64,000 nt of DNA from Epichloe hybrida (GCA_019022495.1 JAFEKR010000001.1:4836001-4900000); one strand, 5' to 3'; positions 12,950 through 26,040 are shown, numbered from the stretch's first letter. Numbers and translations: made by a program. Notes: generated from the letters alone by a model not told the origin.

Positions 12950-15900
12950 CTAGAACTTCTCTCTTTTAATATAATTATTAATACGTAATATTAATTATAG
13001 AAATAAAAAAAGAAAGATAGATTAAGAATGTAATTAATAGGGGATATAAGGAAAAGAACTTATAGCTTATCTAGGCATATAGTTACTAATAAAAGGGAAA
13101 TAATAATCTTGCTTAGCCTATAAGCCTATATAAGGATAAGTAGGTCCTTCTAAATCCCTTCTTTCCTTAAAATAACACATATACCATACTATAGCGTGTA
13201 TATAATATCTTCCTCCTCCTTAGTAACACCTTTATCCTCCTATACACTACTATTAATTTCTATAGTTCACTAGGAGGGCCTAGTAAGCTAGCGTAGTTAT
13301 GGCCGCTAGGGATGTTAACTATAAGGGCGTAGATCCCCTATGTATTACTATCTTATCCCTATAGTTATTCTCCTAGAGAATCACCTTTTCCTCTTACTAC
13401 GCGTGTATTACACGCAAGTAACCTATCCCTCTATCTAGATGGTTATCTAGTTAGTTAAGATAAAGCTCTTAAGGGCCTTATTAGGTAATACCTTTATAAA
13501 GGCATTAGCTAGGTTATTCTCTTTGTTAATCTATTAGATCTTGTAGAGTTCTTAGTATTTATATAACTATTAAAGGGCTATAATATTAATTATTAGGTAT
13601 TTCTCCTTTATTATACTAAGCTTAACAAGGCACTTATATAAGAAGTATAAATCCATATATGTAATAACTAGGATCTTTAGGAGCTTTAGTTAGTTAGTAA
13701 CTAAGTTTAAGGTGATTATAATTACGTAAGCTATATTAATACTAGCTACTATATTATAGACTTCTAAGGCAAGCATGCTTTACATAACTCTCTTGCTCTT
13801 TATTAAGCTAAAGTGCATAATATTACCTTTAATTATAAACTTACTATTAGTATAGTCTTTATTTGCTAGGACAAGTATATATCCTAGTTATAAGGATAGG
13901 TCCTAGTTATTAGTAAAGGATCTATTTATAAAGGCAAAGAGCTTTGCCTTCTTAAGGTTAATTAGGATAAATATTAGACCTCTCTCTAGGTAATCTATTT
14001 ACTACTTTAGGCAGTGATTAAGGGCTTTTATATCCTCTAGGGTTAGCTCCTAGTATTATGTAGTAATAGATAAGTTAAAGCAAGCCTCTAGTTAATAGAT
14101 TAAGGTAATATAAGCACCTTAGGCCCTTTACTTAATATATTTACGCTTTAAGTTAGTTATTAAAACTAACTCTAACTTATTACTTTACCCTTTCTACTAG
14201 ATCTTAATAGTATTATTCTCTAGTAAGATAATACTACTATTAAACGTAAAAGAGCAGTCCTAAGTTAGGAATTACTTTAGCTTTACATTAAAGCTTACTA
14301 TAGTAAGCTAGGTCTCTTCCTTCTTAGAGAACTTCTTATCTAAGAGGCTAATTATATTATTAGTTTATATTCTAACGCAGGTAAAGTTAGGGCTTTCCTT
14401 TGTAGTTATAAGTAGGTAGGGATTATATATAAAGGTTTCTATCTAGAGGTTCTCTCTATAATACTTATAATATATAACCTACTAGTGTGTTCCTACCTCT
14501 GCAAGCCTATAGAGGGGTTTTATAACCCTTAAGATTATACTAGGTAGGTAGAGATACTATATCTAAATTAGTAAGCGCGCTAGGATTAGCTACTCTAGTA
14601 ATATACAGGCCTGTACATAAGCCTAATAGATATCTCTTAGCTAGATAAGGAATTTCCTTAATCTTACTAATAGGGCTATTATAAGGATAAGATATTAGCT
14701 TGCGTGTTAAATCGTTAGGGCCTGTGTAAGAATAGCCTGTTTCCCTTTATCCTTATACCCTTAGATTATAAGGCATGACTTTTTATAGGGTTCTATTATC
14801 TTGCCCTTAATCTTATTAATAATCTAGGAATTAAAGATTTGAATTTTACTATATTCTTCCTTATTAAACATAATGAATTTAAATATACCTTACTTAATTA
14901 GAGTGTTAATTTCCGCTTTTATTAATAGCTTAAAAGGTTTACTAGGGGTTCTAATAATTCCTTCCTTATATAGCTTAATTATAAGAGCTAGGTTACTATA
15001 TTCTTTTACTAATAGGAAGGTATTAGCACCTTAAGGCATTATAGGAGGGTTCTTCCGTAGCCTTCTATGTCCTTGCTTTAGTAGTATTAGTAGCATTATA
15101 TTCTTATTATAAGCCTCTTGCCCTTTTTCTCCTTTCTCTTTACTAGGCTTTGTTATTTTCTTTACACTAGGATTATTATAGTAAGGCTTAATAAATATTA
15201 ACCTAAAGGTCTTTAGGCCTCTAGGTATATTAAATATATAGCTTTCTCTAGTAATCACTAGTAGCTTATATAGACCTAACTATCCCTTACCTTCTTACTA
15301 AACCTTAACCTTTAATCTAAGCGGTAGGCTAAGGGTCTTTAAGGTGTCTAGGCTATTATATTTAGTAAGGGCCTTATTAACCTTCTAGACAGTGTAAAGT
15401 CTCTTAATCTCTTTAGTAGCTTTCTATACTATATTTACACGCTATATAATATTAGGTAATAGCAGGGACTTATTTATTATATATAGGTAAGCTCTAAAGA
15501 TAAGGAGGGTTAGGATAAGGCTATTAGGGCCTGTGGTATTATTTAGGGCCTTAATTACTATTTAAAGAGTAATAGGTTTTAGTGTTATAGGGTATTTGCG
15601 TCTAATTATATTATAGGCTCTTTAGAGTAGCCTATAATACCTTTTAACCTTCCTTATGCTATAGTGTGCCTTAATAAGGACTTCCTTAATTAAAATTAAT
15701 ATTAAAGCTACAAATTATCTAAATTTATTACCATAGAAGTTTATTCTAGCGTCTGTAATAATAAAGTCTAGGGGGCCTAGGTAAGTATTAATCTAGCATA
15801 TGCGAAGGGCTTCCTAGGTTATTTTTATAAAGATATTATTAAGGAATTTTGCTATGTTAAACGCTATAGCTATATCTGTAGCGTAAAGTGTAGGGTGGTT

Positions 15901-18900
15901 ACTATCTAGGTAGAAGATATTTACTATTACTTTATAATTAAAGCTACACTTATCCTTAAGGGTAAACTTAAAGTGATTAGGGCTATTTACGTGTATCTAG
16001 CATTAGTAGCAGATTCTTATTAGCTCCCTAATAGCTTTAATATTAATATTATGCCCTAATTTACAGAGAACCTTATATAGATATTAGATTAATAGATATC
16101 TAAAGCAGTAGTGTAATCACTATAGCTTACCTTCTATAAGGTGGCTCTAAGTAACTGCTTCTTCTTTCTATGTAAGAAGCATCTAGGCGTGGCCCTATTT
16201 ATATATAATAGGGACTTTAATATTTCCTTATTATAGCGTGTTCTTAGAGATATTAAAGTTAATCTTTAGATAGTCTATATTATTAAGGGATAAGAGAAAT
16301 AGAGTGTTTATAAGGATAACCTAAAAGAGAATATTTCTAAAGGGAGTAGGCACATTAGCCACTCTAAGTGTAATAATTAGGTCTCCCGCGCTGAATCTAA
16401 CTAATGCCTTCTTCTCTATTAATTTATTAAGCTATAATATAGGTATTTAATATTACAAAGCAAGAAATTAAGGGTACCTTACTATAGAGAACTTTACGGC
16501 TCCTTTATTAGGCATAATCCCTTAGAATATCGCATAGGAATAGTAATCTTCTAATATAAATGTTGCTAGGGCTTTATTCACAAGTTCCTACTAAAAGGGG
16601 TCTTCTTTACTTAGACTATAATAAGCTACTTACCTTATTAGGAATTAAACTATTCTCTTACTATTAATTTATATTCTATACGTAAAGAAGCTTATAAGTA
16701 CTAGCCTATCTATATTATTAAGGCTATCATTAAATCTAATACTCTTTATATACTAAGCAATCTTATTATTAATAGGGGTTTAAGACTTATGTTCTCCCTT
16801 ATACTAAGTAAGGAATAAATAATATAAGTTATTAGCTAGATCTATAAGGTAGTAGTTCTTAAAGCATTAAAACACTTTCTTATAGTCCTCTTTAAGGTGC
16901 TTAGATAACTAGTATCCTTCCTTTCTATATATATAGCACTTCTTTGTGTAGGAAGTACCTCCTCTTCCTTATGGTTTTAAGGGGTATTAGGTCTCTTTTC
17001 TAGTCCTATTATATTTTTAGTTAGTCTAGAATTACTCTAGGGTTATAGCTTTAGTTAGGAACTATTAATAGTTCTTTTTCTCTTCCTTAATAAGATAAAG
17101 GGTTATTCTAATCTATTTATAGAACTCTTATAATCTATCTAGCGAATCTATAATCGCTTCTTTACACTCTAGAATACTATAATAGGCTTTAATAAGTTAA
17201 TTCCAGAGTGCCCTTTTAGTTTAGCTTACTTTAGGCACTACTTATTATAAGATAGCTAGTCTTTCTATAAGTTTATTAAAGTATTTAATTATTAACTTAC
17301 TTAGGTTATTATTTACTATTCCTCACAGGGAAGTGTTATTCTACTCTAGCAGATATCTTTACTATATATCCTTAGTTTTAAATTATTCTCTTATATAGCT
17401 AATAAGCGTAAGGAGATCTTATAGTTATCTAGGTTTAAAGAGGTAGTCTATATAGTATTATAGTACTTTGCCTTTAAGTATAACCTTAAAAGTATAACTA
17501 GCTTATTTAGGCTAGATATTAAGTAACTTATACTTTCTGTAAAATATTTAAAGCTTTAATTTAAGGATATTATAGTTATTAGTGCTATAGAGTTATTCTT
17601 TAGGGTATACCTTAGATAGGTTAATAATTTACTTTAGTAAAAGTCTCTAGGTCTATAGGGGTTCTCTAGGTATTTCCCTTTATATCTATAGAAGGGGTAG
17701 TAAGGTCTTTAGGAAGTAAGAGAGTAGCTTTATAAGTAGCACCCTTAGGGCTTATTATTCCCTTTACTCCTCCTCTTCCTTATATTAGGAAGGAGGAATT
17801 ATAGCTCTTTAAGCTATGCTAATAGGTATACTACTAGCCCTAGATAGCATAGGTTACCTCTATTAGTAACTCTCTTGCTTAGGGGTATTATTAGTAGTGT
17901 TACTAGGGTAATACTACTAACTTACCTCTAGTAAAGGTATAGGTAGGGGAGTTACTTATAAATGCTTATAAATAGCATCCTTAGGTAGTCTTAACTCTAG
18001 GTTAATTAACCTTCCTAGGGGAGATTAGCTAGGTCTTCCTAGAGGGGATTAACTTAGTTTTCCTAGGGGAGTCTGGCTTATTAATCCTTTTAATAGTAAT
18101 TATACTAATAAATAAGGTAATAGGGTAGGTTGCCTAGTTTTAACATTATTATTATCTAGTAGGTTACGGAAAAACTCTTTATTTTATAGGTTCTTTTAGA
18201 AGCCTATATACTTCTTCCTAGCCTTTTTAATTTCTTTAAGAGTTTAAAATCTAAATTCTTCTTAGTTTACTACTTCTTTAAGGTTATTTACTATCTTAGT
18301 GCCTTTTCTAATAGTTATATACACTCTGTTATAAAGAAGATAGTCTTAAAGTCTATTTTATAAAAGGTCTCTTTCTTCTATAAACTTATCCCTTAACTAT
18401 TTGTAAAAGTTATTACTAAATTCAGAGAATAGTGTTCTTTTAAATAACCCTTACTCCTTATATTATTTAGTCTTTATAAGGATATAAAGACTAATTTCCT
18501 TAGGTATTATTATCTCTTTATATTTAGAACTTCCTATTTATTAGAGTAGTTCTTCTATAATATATTATTAAAGCCTTATAGAGATATAAGGGTATAGGTT
18601 AGTATAGATAGGGGTTTTTCCTTTATTAAGGTATTTATTATTATCTCCTGTTTTAATGCCTTCTATAGTATTATTATAGCTATTAGTCTCGCTAGGAACT
18701 CTAAATTAACTAGAGGTCCTAGATAGTCTAGGTGTATCTAATATTATAATTAATTAAGGGAGGTAGATCTTATAATATAAGAAGAAAAAAAAGGTATAGC
18801 TATGATTATATAACGTGTTTTAGATATAAAGGATTACAAGGTAAGGCGGTTAACTTTAAATGCGTAATAGAATGTATAATAAAGAAAGATAAGGGGATAG

Positions 18901-19140
18901 CTTAGCTACTAGCATTAAACCTTTCTTTATTATTTTAAAGTCTATATAGTTATAGATATTAATACTAAAGTAAGAAGAGAGCTATATTATACCTTTCTAT
19001 TAGCATAACTTATTATTAAACGTAGCCCTCCTATTTTATAGGGCAAGTTGTTATTAGATAAGCTACCTCTTCTAATTAACCTTGCTAATTTACGGTGTTT
19101 AAAGACTACGTAGTTATCTATAAAGGTAACCACTAATCAG

Positions 19141-19449
19141 TGTTAGATTCACAAGGTATTGAATTTAATATGTAATATAGTTATAAGCCTAAAGAATAGT
19201 ATTATTATTAATTATCTATTCTAGGCTACGTTATTTGTTATTATAATTAATTAAGTTGTTAGAAAAGAGAGGTAAAAAGCTAGAAGTTATAATATATAAA
19301 GGGAAAAGGGGTTACGCGTTTATGTCCCTATATTTCCTAGCTAATTAATATACTAGGTTATGGGTTACGTGTAGGGTTCGCGCGCGGCCTAAGCTTTTGC
19401 CGGGTAATTGCGGCTGCGACGCGCGATTGATATCACCTTTGTTCTAACA
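19141..19449 (-). repeat. 5' LTR of copia copy C
   Basis: 309 bp. The inner left portion is mutated (TAATATGTAATATAGTTATA) and the outer right end is preserved (TTGCCGGGTAATTGCGGCTG, ending TTCTAACA). Confidence 0.9.
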
Positions 19450-19990
19450 TAAAGCTTTAGTATATAAATATTAATTACTACTAGCTTTATTAAGAGGTTA
19501 TAAAAGAAACCTTTAATATTACCTAAATTACTACTAAAAAGATAATTATAAATAGCCTTATAAAGCCCCTTATAGGGAATACTTTTATAAGCTTTTATAA
19601 AGTATTAGGGCTTATATAACTACTCTCTAGTATACTTAGTAAAGAACCTAAAGAATAAGTATTATATAATAACCTTAAATTAGATAAGAATATAACTAAT
19701 TAACTACTTTTTATACTATAGAATTAATTTAAATATTATAAGATTAATTTAACTAATTTAATTAATTTAGATTTATTATAAGAAACCTTAGATAAAGTCC
19801 CCTAGGGAGGTAAATTTTCCTTATAAGGGTATAATTAATCCTTACTATATAATAGTTTTATTACTTAACTAGCTAAGATAAGAGTCTACCCCTAGCTTAT
19901 TATTTTCTATAATCTTTATAACTATATAGTATATTTTAGTACTATATTAGTACCTTACCTATAGTAAAGATACTTAGGTATTTAAGCTAT
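19450..19990. other. AT-rich relic between copia copy C and the gene island
   Basis: This continues the sequence at 12389-12641. It is strongly AT-rich with stops in all frames and no LTR. Near 19990 the base composition changes within a few tens of bases to that of the gene island. That is the left edge of the mutated block. Confidence 0.45.
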
Positions 19991-20402
19991 AGTCCGCACC
20001 CTCTTACAGGGTCAGATAACTCAATAGAGGTGGTCACATTGAACCCTAGCTTCGCGGTCTAACAGAAAGCCAACGACAAAGCTGTGACATGGAGGCCGAT
20101 GTACCCGGTACTGTTGGATGTTTAGGTAGTGGAAACCACAAGCTGGAACACGCAAGCAGAGTCTTTCGATATTGCTTTCCTAGAAACTACCACAGGGTAG
20201 TCGTCCCGTTCATCCATGCATACGACTACTCCAGATTATTTGTATCCATCGCCAGGTTTCGCGCTTCGACATGGGAATGAAACCAATCTCTTTATCGAGC
20301 TGCGCCAGGTTTATGTCAAGAGTCTCGCCAAATCGGAACAAGGGCGTCTTGCGGTGTAGGGTATGTAGTGTGCTAGTAGCAGCTGATACCCATCGTATAA
20401 CC
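19991..20402. other. Left end of the gene island, downstream of the ECT1-like gene
   Basis: This is balanced-composition sequence beyond the stop codon of the minus-strand cytidylyltransferase gene, so it should contain its 3' UTR and polyadenylation site. A 63-codon ATG frame at 20089-20280 (plus) has no recognisable domain, and I do not count it as a gene. Confidence 0.5.
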
Positions 20403-22012
20403 TCATGACGTGCTCGTAGCCGCGTCATTCCGCACAGCCTCCCTGTCGCGCTGTTCCGCCTCCAAGATCTCTCGCTGTCGCGCTGCGGCCTCTACCTCAG
20501 CCTTGACCCCCTTGGCGCGCTGTCGGGCTTCATATCTGTCCCTGCTCCTCAAGATGCGTTGCACGATTTCGCCAGCATTTACTTCGGCAAATGCGTGCTT
20601 GCCGATCTCACGGTAGATGCCCATTTCCCTGGGTGCAGAATATGGGTCATATGTGAGTGGCATGAAAGCGGTCGGTCCGTGGTAAATAGCATCGGGAACG
20701 CCCCACGGTAAAGATTGCAGGTAAGACTTGGTCGGTGTGAATGGAGCGCCAAACACCACAGCATTGATGTACTACGAGGGTTAGAGAATAACGGCGTCAG
20801 CTTGAATGCTGTGGCTTTTGAAGTAGGCTTCAATTTGCATGCATCGCGGACATCACGTGGGTGGACCAGAGGAGTCGAATGGAATGACGCACCTTGCACT
20901 GCAGGACGCATAGTCCACGCTCGTAAATGTTCATGATTGGATAGTTGACACCTTTCCACTGGTTGATGACTTCGTCGTCATGCACTCCGACAACAACATA
21001 AGCTGGCCGGTAGTCTTTGCCGCACTCGTTGGCGCGTTTGCTCTTGGCCTCTTCCAAGAACCAGCCTGAGTCGCGTGCCAGCTCATTCTCTTCGACAACG
21101 ACTTTTCGGAGAAATTCGATATGGCCACTGCAGAACAAGTCGTATCCTCCGTCAACATACACAATTCGTTGCCCTGGCTTGGGACCACCTGCAGCAAGCA
21201 GGTTCTCAAATTTACCCGTAGTCTCTTCTGTGTGCTCTGCTTTTGCCTGAGTTGAAGCGTTCCAGAACCATACATCAGCACCAGGAGCCTTTGCAGTCTC
21301 GTCGGTGGCATATAATCGCAAACGCTCCAACATGGCCTCCCCCTGCGCCTTGCGCTCTTCTGGGCTACCATATCCCTCTTTTCCAGCCAGCGTTTTCTGC
21401 AGAGAGAAGATGAAGTGTGTCTTGGTGCACAAAAGCATGCGGCCGACAAGATCGGTGGTTGAGATTCCAGGTGAGCGCTTAACTACCTTGAATCGACCAG
21501 CTTGCTTGACGAATCGGTAACAGTCATTTCCATCGACATCCGATGTTATATCGTCGCCATGGACAACGTATTTACAACCGTAATGCGATATGAAGTCGAG
21601 GTCGGTAACATATGGTGCATGGCCAATGGATTTTGTCACCCATCGGCAGGCATCAGAAGCAGCCAATCTGAGGAGAGTCAGCAAATAGCACTCTATGAGA
21701 GACAGAGATGAGACAAAAGAAGGGAGCTCCCTGACCGCTCGTCCAAGTTCATGACGGTTGGGCCCTTGTTGGCCAAGATGTCTTCATCAGAGTGAACTCC
21801 AACATAGAGTTCATCACCTAGCTGACGAGCCTGGACCATGGCTCCGGCGTGTCCTGGAAGACGAAATAAGCCCCCCCCAAAAGCAGCATGTACATCATTT
21901 TCGACATACCATGATGAAAAAAGTCCCAACATCCATCAACCCAAATGCGGCCATCGAGGAGTTCAGGAGCAGGGTCTCCCTGGAGCAGCCCCTCTCTCGA
22001 CGCAGAAGTCAT
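20403..22012 (-). CDS. ECT1: CTP:phosphoethanolamine cytidylyltransferase (Kennedy pathway)
   Basis: The enzyme makes CDP-ethanolamine from CTP and phosphoethanolamine, the rate-setting step of phosphatidylethanolamine synthesis. Four exons are inferred: 22012-21910, 21853-21736, 21667-20893 and 20771-20403. The introns are 56, 68 and 121 nt, and the total is 1365 nt or 454 residues. The first cytidylyltransferase domain has the WVDGCWDFFHHGHAGAM signature with HxGH at residues 33-36 and the KRSPGISTTD signature near 137-146. A second domain follows (YVDGGYDLFCSGHIEFL), whose HxGH reads CSGH at 253-256, so its catalytic ability is doubtful. The tail is rich in Arg, Glu and Ala. The second intron has a GTCAGG donor, less canonical than the others. 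The start at 22012 places the first motif at the usual distance. The family is firmly recognised. The splice sites are inferred by reading. Confidence 0.93.
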
Positions 22013-22587
22013 TGTGGGGGTTGTAACTTGTGTGCGAAAGACAAGGCTGGTGTAGGTAGTAGGTAGTAGGGAGTAGGTAGTAGGCGCTAGGTACGGTCGG
22101 AAGACGACACGCTTGACAAGAATTGCTGAGCGCGTCGCAAGAATTCGTGACGGGGAAAATTGATATAAGTGTCGGGATACAATGGAAAAATCACATGTGA
22201 GGCTACATGTTTAACCCGTTTGTCGCGGGGTGGATAATTGGTGGTCCTCAAACGCTAAAACGCCGGTCGCTGGTTGGCCAAAGGGAAGATGAACTAGAAG
22301 GTGAAGTGGGTTGTTGCTTCCGTACTCTCAAAGGGACCTGTTCGAAGAAAAAGCCTCACCCTCTCGCACTCACTCATGGCATTTCCCACGCACATTGCGC
22401 GCGTCCATTGGCGTGCGCCTTGGAGCTAAGTGGCGTGCGAGCCGACGATGGTGACATCAGCCATCAAGGCCGACAGACTGGCGCTATCTATTACTGTGCG
22501 GCGTTTTCGATCCTAAACACCGGGGACCGAGTTTTCCACGTCTTGCATCGTGGCCATCAACGTCAGAGAAGCGCTGCAAAGGTCACA
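22013..22587. promoter_or_regulatory. Divergent intergenic region between the ECT1-like and histidine-phosphatase genes
   Basis: The 575 bp between two divergent start codons must hold both promoters. Around 22050-22090 there is a short GTAGTAGG-rich minisatellite (GGTAGTAGGTAGTAGG). I see no operator or upstream ORF that I can support. An open frame beginning at 22207 runs into the phosphatase start but is not needed to explain the gene. Confidence 0.5.
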
Positions 22588-23947
22588 ATGAAGGCCTCCT
22601 CACTCCATGCGTTGCTCGGCCTTGCACCACCAGTCATGCGTCATTGGAACCAGGCGGAGGATAAGGCGATCCAGTACACATCCGTGGGAGGCTACTTTCT
22701 TCAAGATGACCCGAATACGAATCCAAGTGGCTTTGATTATGTACGTCAGCCCAGTTGATCCGCAGCGGCACATCTCAAATGTCGACATGTCTATGAAACG
22801 GTCACAATGTCCCCCCCCCCCAAAAAAAAACATAAAAAAACATCAACTCACATTGCATTGCAGGCCGAACACAACTTCGGGCTGGTGGAGCGAAAATACC
22901 CCACTGATGCCACATTTGATCCTCAAAACGTCAAGTCACAATGGGAACGATTGGATAGATGGGTTTACCATTTAAACAATAATTGCCAAAGGAGGGAAAA
23001 TGTCCGGTACAAGGTGCTGTTCTTCGGGCGTCATGGCCAAGGCTATCACAACGTGGCAGAGACTTTCTACGGCACCCCGGCTTGGAATGTAGGCTGACCC
23101 CTTTTCTAACAGTTTGTCACTGACGAAGGAAGGAAACACGACGTTTGTCCCAGGAAATCTTGCTGACTCGAGCGGCCACCGTTGCTTTCGCATGCAGTGC
23201 TACTGGGCTGAATTGGAAGGCAATGGTACCATCACCTGGGCTGATGCGCTCTTAACACCGGTTGGGTTCGGAGAGTCCGAAAAGGCGAAAGCTTTCTACG
23301 AGACGCTGTACGAGCAACAAAACATGCCTCACTTTGAGAGCTATTACAGTTCTCCGCTCAGGCGATGCATTCAGACAGCCAACTCGACCTTTGCATCTAT
23401 GAAGGTGCCACCTGAACGCCCATTTGTGCCTACTATCAAGGAACTGTTCCGCGAGGACATCAGTATACACACGTGCGATCGCCGCTCCACCAAGTCCGAA
23501 CTCGAGAAATTTGTACCTGGGTGGAAATTTGAGCCGCAATTCACCGAAAAGGACGGCTTGTGGGAGGGCGACAAGGGCGAGACACAAGAGCACCAGATTG
23601 CCCGCAGCAAGGCGGTACTTGACGACGTTTTCATTCATGATGAATCGACTTGGATCAGCGTGACGAGCCACTCTGGAGAAATCGGCGCTCTTCTCAAGGC
23701 ATTGAATCACCGCCCCTTCAGTTTATCAACTGGTCAAATCGTCCCCGTCCTCGTCAAAGCCGAGTTGCTCCGGCCAGTGCCTACTACCGCATTCACCGGA
23801 TTTACTCCAGAGGCAACGTGCAATCGGCCACCGGTGACAAGTCTACCTGATCAAGGATGTGTGTGCTCTACTACAGACTCTACCACAGGCTCTATTCCAT
23901 CTCCGACACTTGGAGGGCGGGGCTTGAGAACAAGGAAGTCATTGTGA
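22588..23947 (+). CDS. Histidine phosphatase superfamily (phosphoglycerate mutase-like) protein
   Basis: Three exons are inferred: 22588-22740, 22864-23088 and 23198-23947. The introns are 123 and 109 nt and the product is about 375 residues. The histidine phosphatase motif is clear: LFFGRHGQGYHN with RHG at 107-109, which supplies the phosphohistidine. YYSSPLRRCIQT (175-186) supplies the second arginine, and SVTSHSGE the second catalytic histidine (H284). The arrangement resembles fungal PMU1-type phosphomutase homologues, whose natural substrate is not settled, so no substrate is assigned. The first intron contains adjoining poly-C and poly-A runs (22811-22839). The N-terminal 50 residues and the Ser/Thr/Pro-rich tail after about 310 are not part of the catalytic fold. 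A further 3' intron cannot be excluded. The gene is divergent from the ECT1-like gene. Confidence 0.88.
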
Positions 23948-24559
23948 ATTCATTGTGAGGAGGGAGTATTTGGACCTCGATAGGCGATAGTGTCACAGAT
24001 GAGTCAGTTGCGCCTCAATGGGGAGGAAGAAAATGGTTGCGTACAATCATCAATGACGGATCTCGAAATTGGCAATATCAAGCTTTGCATGTACTTGAAG
24101 TCTTGAATCGAGGATCACAGCTGCCATGTAGATGTTATGAATGGCTGCGCATAGATTAGGAAAGGAGCAAGAAAGCAGTTATTACATAAACGCCCGAGTA
24201 AAAAGCGCCTGCAGGGCCAGGACCGCCAATAGCACGGCGCGTGCACAGCCCCCAGGCGCCTCGGAGTGGCATCCAGCGGACCGGACCAGCGCCAACGCGA
24301 GCAGCCGCCGCCACTTGCGACAGCCCTGCGACAGCATCGACCTCCAGACCCTTCAATCCGCGTCTCGATCTGTTGCCATTATCACCGCCCCGTGACGTTT
24401 TCATTGGCAAGAACACGACAAGGCGAGGTTCGCGACGGCAGCGACGACGGGCCTGCAGCCGTCAACGGTCGAATCCCTGAAACCCTCCCATCGTCCGCGT
24501 CCGTCCCCTCCCACTCACCAGGAGGAGGAGCCTTTCAAAGCAAAGTCAATCGCCTAGTC
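23948..24559. promoter_or_regulatory. Intergenic region and probable 5' leader of the 24560 gene
   Basis: This holds the 3' end of the phosphatase gene and the promoter and leader of the next gene. The reading frame of that gene stays open upstream to 24233 but contains no ATG before 24560, only a GTG at 24266. Either translation starts at 24560 or there is an unseen upstream exon. A different-frame ATG frame (24141-24395) shows no clean splice donor into the gene. Confidence 0.45.
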
Positions 24560-26040
24560 ATGCAACGCTCAACGCCAGTCTCGTCGACGACGCCGACCTT
24601 GTCCTCCTTTCCCTCTGGCACCTTGACCAACCCGGGGTCCCCATCTAGACCGACGACTCGAGACGGCAGCAACAGTGTCGACCCTTTCCATCCTCCTCCA
24701 CATTCTCCTCCCCCGATCCCAACGTCCTCAGCCGCGCCCCCAACCAAGGAACCGCGCAAGTCATCCTTCCCCCGAAAGGCCTCGCTGTCCGGAAGCACAC
24801 GGCGGCGAGGCTCCTCCGTCAGCTCATCAGCAGCCGTGTCCAACGCCATCGTCACCGATGCAACCGCCCCGCCCGCCCTTCCCGACTACGCGCTTCCTGC
24901 AGCGGCCAAGGTGCAAAGTCGCGACAGGCGTGACTTCGGTGGCGGTGTAGATGACACAATCCGCAGTCCCGTCAGTCCAACATCTGGGACCGGCTTCTTG
25001 GGCGGCAGCATGATGAGCAGGACGACAACAGCCACAGGGCACACTGGGCAGTACATGCCGCCGCCAGCTGCCGTGAATGTCACGAGTCTGTTGAACGGGG
25101 CGTCGGCGGGGATGTGGCAGCAGAGCGAAGCGAGCATGATTCATCAGCAAATCACCGAGGTAGCCACAAAGAGGATGTCAACGCTGGATTATCTGAGAAA
25201 AGCGTACGTTTTTGTGTGAAAGGGGGACGGTTCACTTGGTCGGACACTTTTCCAAGTTTTTTTTTTTTTTCCTGGATACACAGACACATGCTAACTCTCT
25301 TTTGTTCTTGTTGCAAAAGACACGAAGGTCGAGTATACTGGTTCAATACATATCTCTTCGAACGACCGGATCTTTCGCGGCTGCCATGCTTTGATCCTCG
25401 AAAACTCGCACGCAAGGCTACCAATTACCTCCTCCTCGGTCTCTCCATCCCGACCATCAACGACCTGTACTCATCCACGCCCATTGAATTCCTCCGCTGC
25501 CTCAACTCGCTCCTTTCCGAATTCGACTCTTTCCAACAAATCCATGGCGAATCCTCGGCAGCCCTCGCGCGTGCTCGTCTACCGACCATGTTCCGTCGAC
25601 CGGGAGGCAAGTCCCGTCGAACAACATCTGCAGCAGACATGCATCTCGACGACTCACATGCTTTTCCTCCACCGGGAGGTGCTGGCGCCGCAAACAGTGC
25701 TCCGTCCGTCATGAACTTTGCCGCTTCCGAGTCGGAACTGCTTCCCGGCGAAGAATACACTTACTTGCTCACGCCCGCACTTCCATTCGAGCCCGACTTC
25801 TTTGAGACGTTTGCGGCGCTATGCGATGTCTTGATCGATTGCTATTCACGATTTCTGGCCCTGGTTCCCACGCCGCGAGAGTGCTCGGCCCCGGTAGCCG
25901 AGCTCTTTACGAAGGCGGATTTAAAGCTGCGCAAGATTATCGTGCAAGGTGTGGTCAAAGAATTCGAAGACCATAGCAGAGGGCACGTGAAGACGGAAGT
26001 TGCCAGTATCGGCAAGGTGGTACTTGGTGGTCTCATGTAG
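24560..26040 (+). CDS. Conserved-looking fungal protein of unknown function
   Basis: Two exons are inferred: 24560-25203 and 25320-26040. The 116-nt intron has a GTACGT donor and a poly-T tract (25257-25270), and the product is 454 residues. The first ~190 residues are Ser/Pro/Thr-rich and look disordered. The folded part begins around 195 with a helical segment, ITEVATKRMSTLDYLRKAHE, and the splice falls within its alanine codon (215). It continues with RVYWFNTYLF, LARKATNYLLLGLSIPTIND and a leucine-rich helical stretch. After a low-complexity insert comes a C-terminal block (PALPFEPDFFETFAALCDVL to the end, GKVVLGGLM). I see no catalytic motif, signal peptide or membrane segment. I do not recognise the family. 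The well-formed helical blocks suggest a real conserved protein, possibly a complex subunit. The start is the first in-frame ATG but is uncertain. Confidence 0.8.

Larger units (their letters stand above)
12642..19449 (-). mobile_element. Complete Ty1/copia retrotransposon copy C, RIP-inactivated
   Basis: This 6808-bp minus-strand element is bounded by LTRs of 308 and 309 bp and an exact target duplication, TAAAG (12637-12641 and 19450-19454). Its internal region matches copy B throughout in the opposite orientation. RNase H lies near 13450-13550, reverse transcriptase near 14250-14900 and the 5' gag region near 17250-19140. A 75-codon open stretch (15031-15258) is a surviving piece of pol between integrase and reverse transcriptase. 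It is not a separate gene. Stops elsewhere make the element non-coding. Confidence 0.92.

Noticed and set aside
15031..15258. 75-codon minus-strand open frame
   Set aside because: It is a surviving piece of the copia copy C pol frame and matches stop-containing sequence in copies B and D, so it is not a gene.
19995..20080. tRNA gene suggested by GGGTTCAATGTGACC on the minus strand
   Set aside because: No matching A box at the usual distance and no cloverleaf could be drawn.
20089..20280. 63-codon ATG frame in the gene island
   Set aside because: No domain, no splice context and within the probable 3' region of the ECT1-like gene. It is likely a chance frame.
24141..24395. 84-codon ATG frame upstream of the unknown gene, considered as a first exon
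   Set aside because: No convincing GT donor leads into the 24560 frame with an acceptable acceptor. Left as leader sequence.
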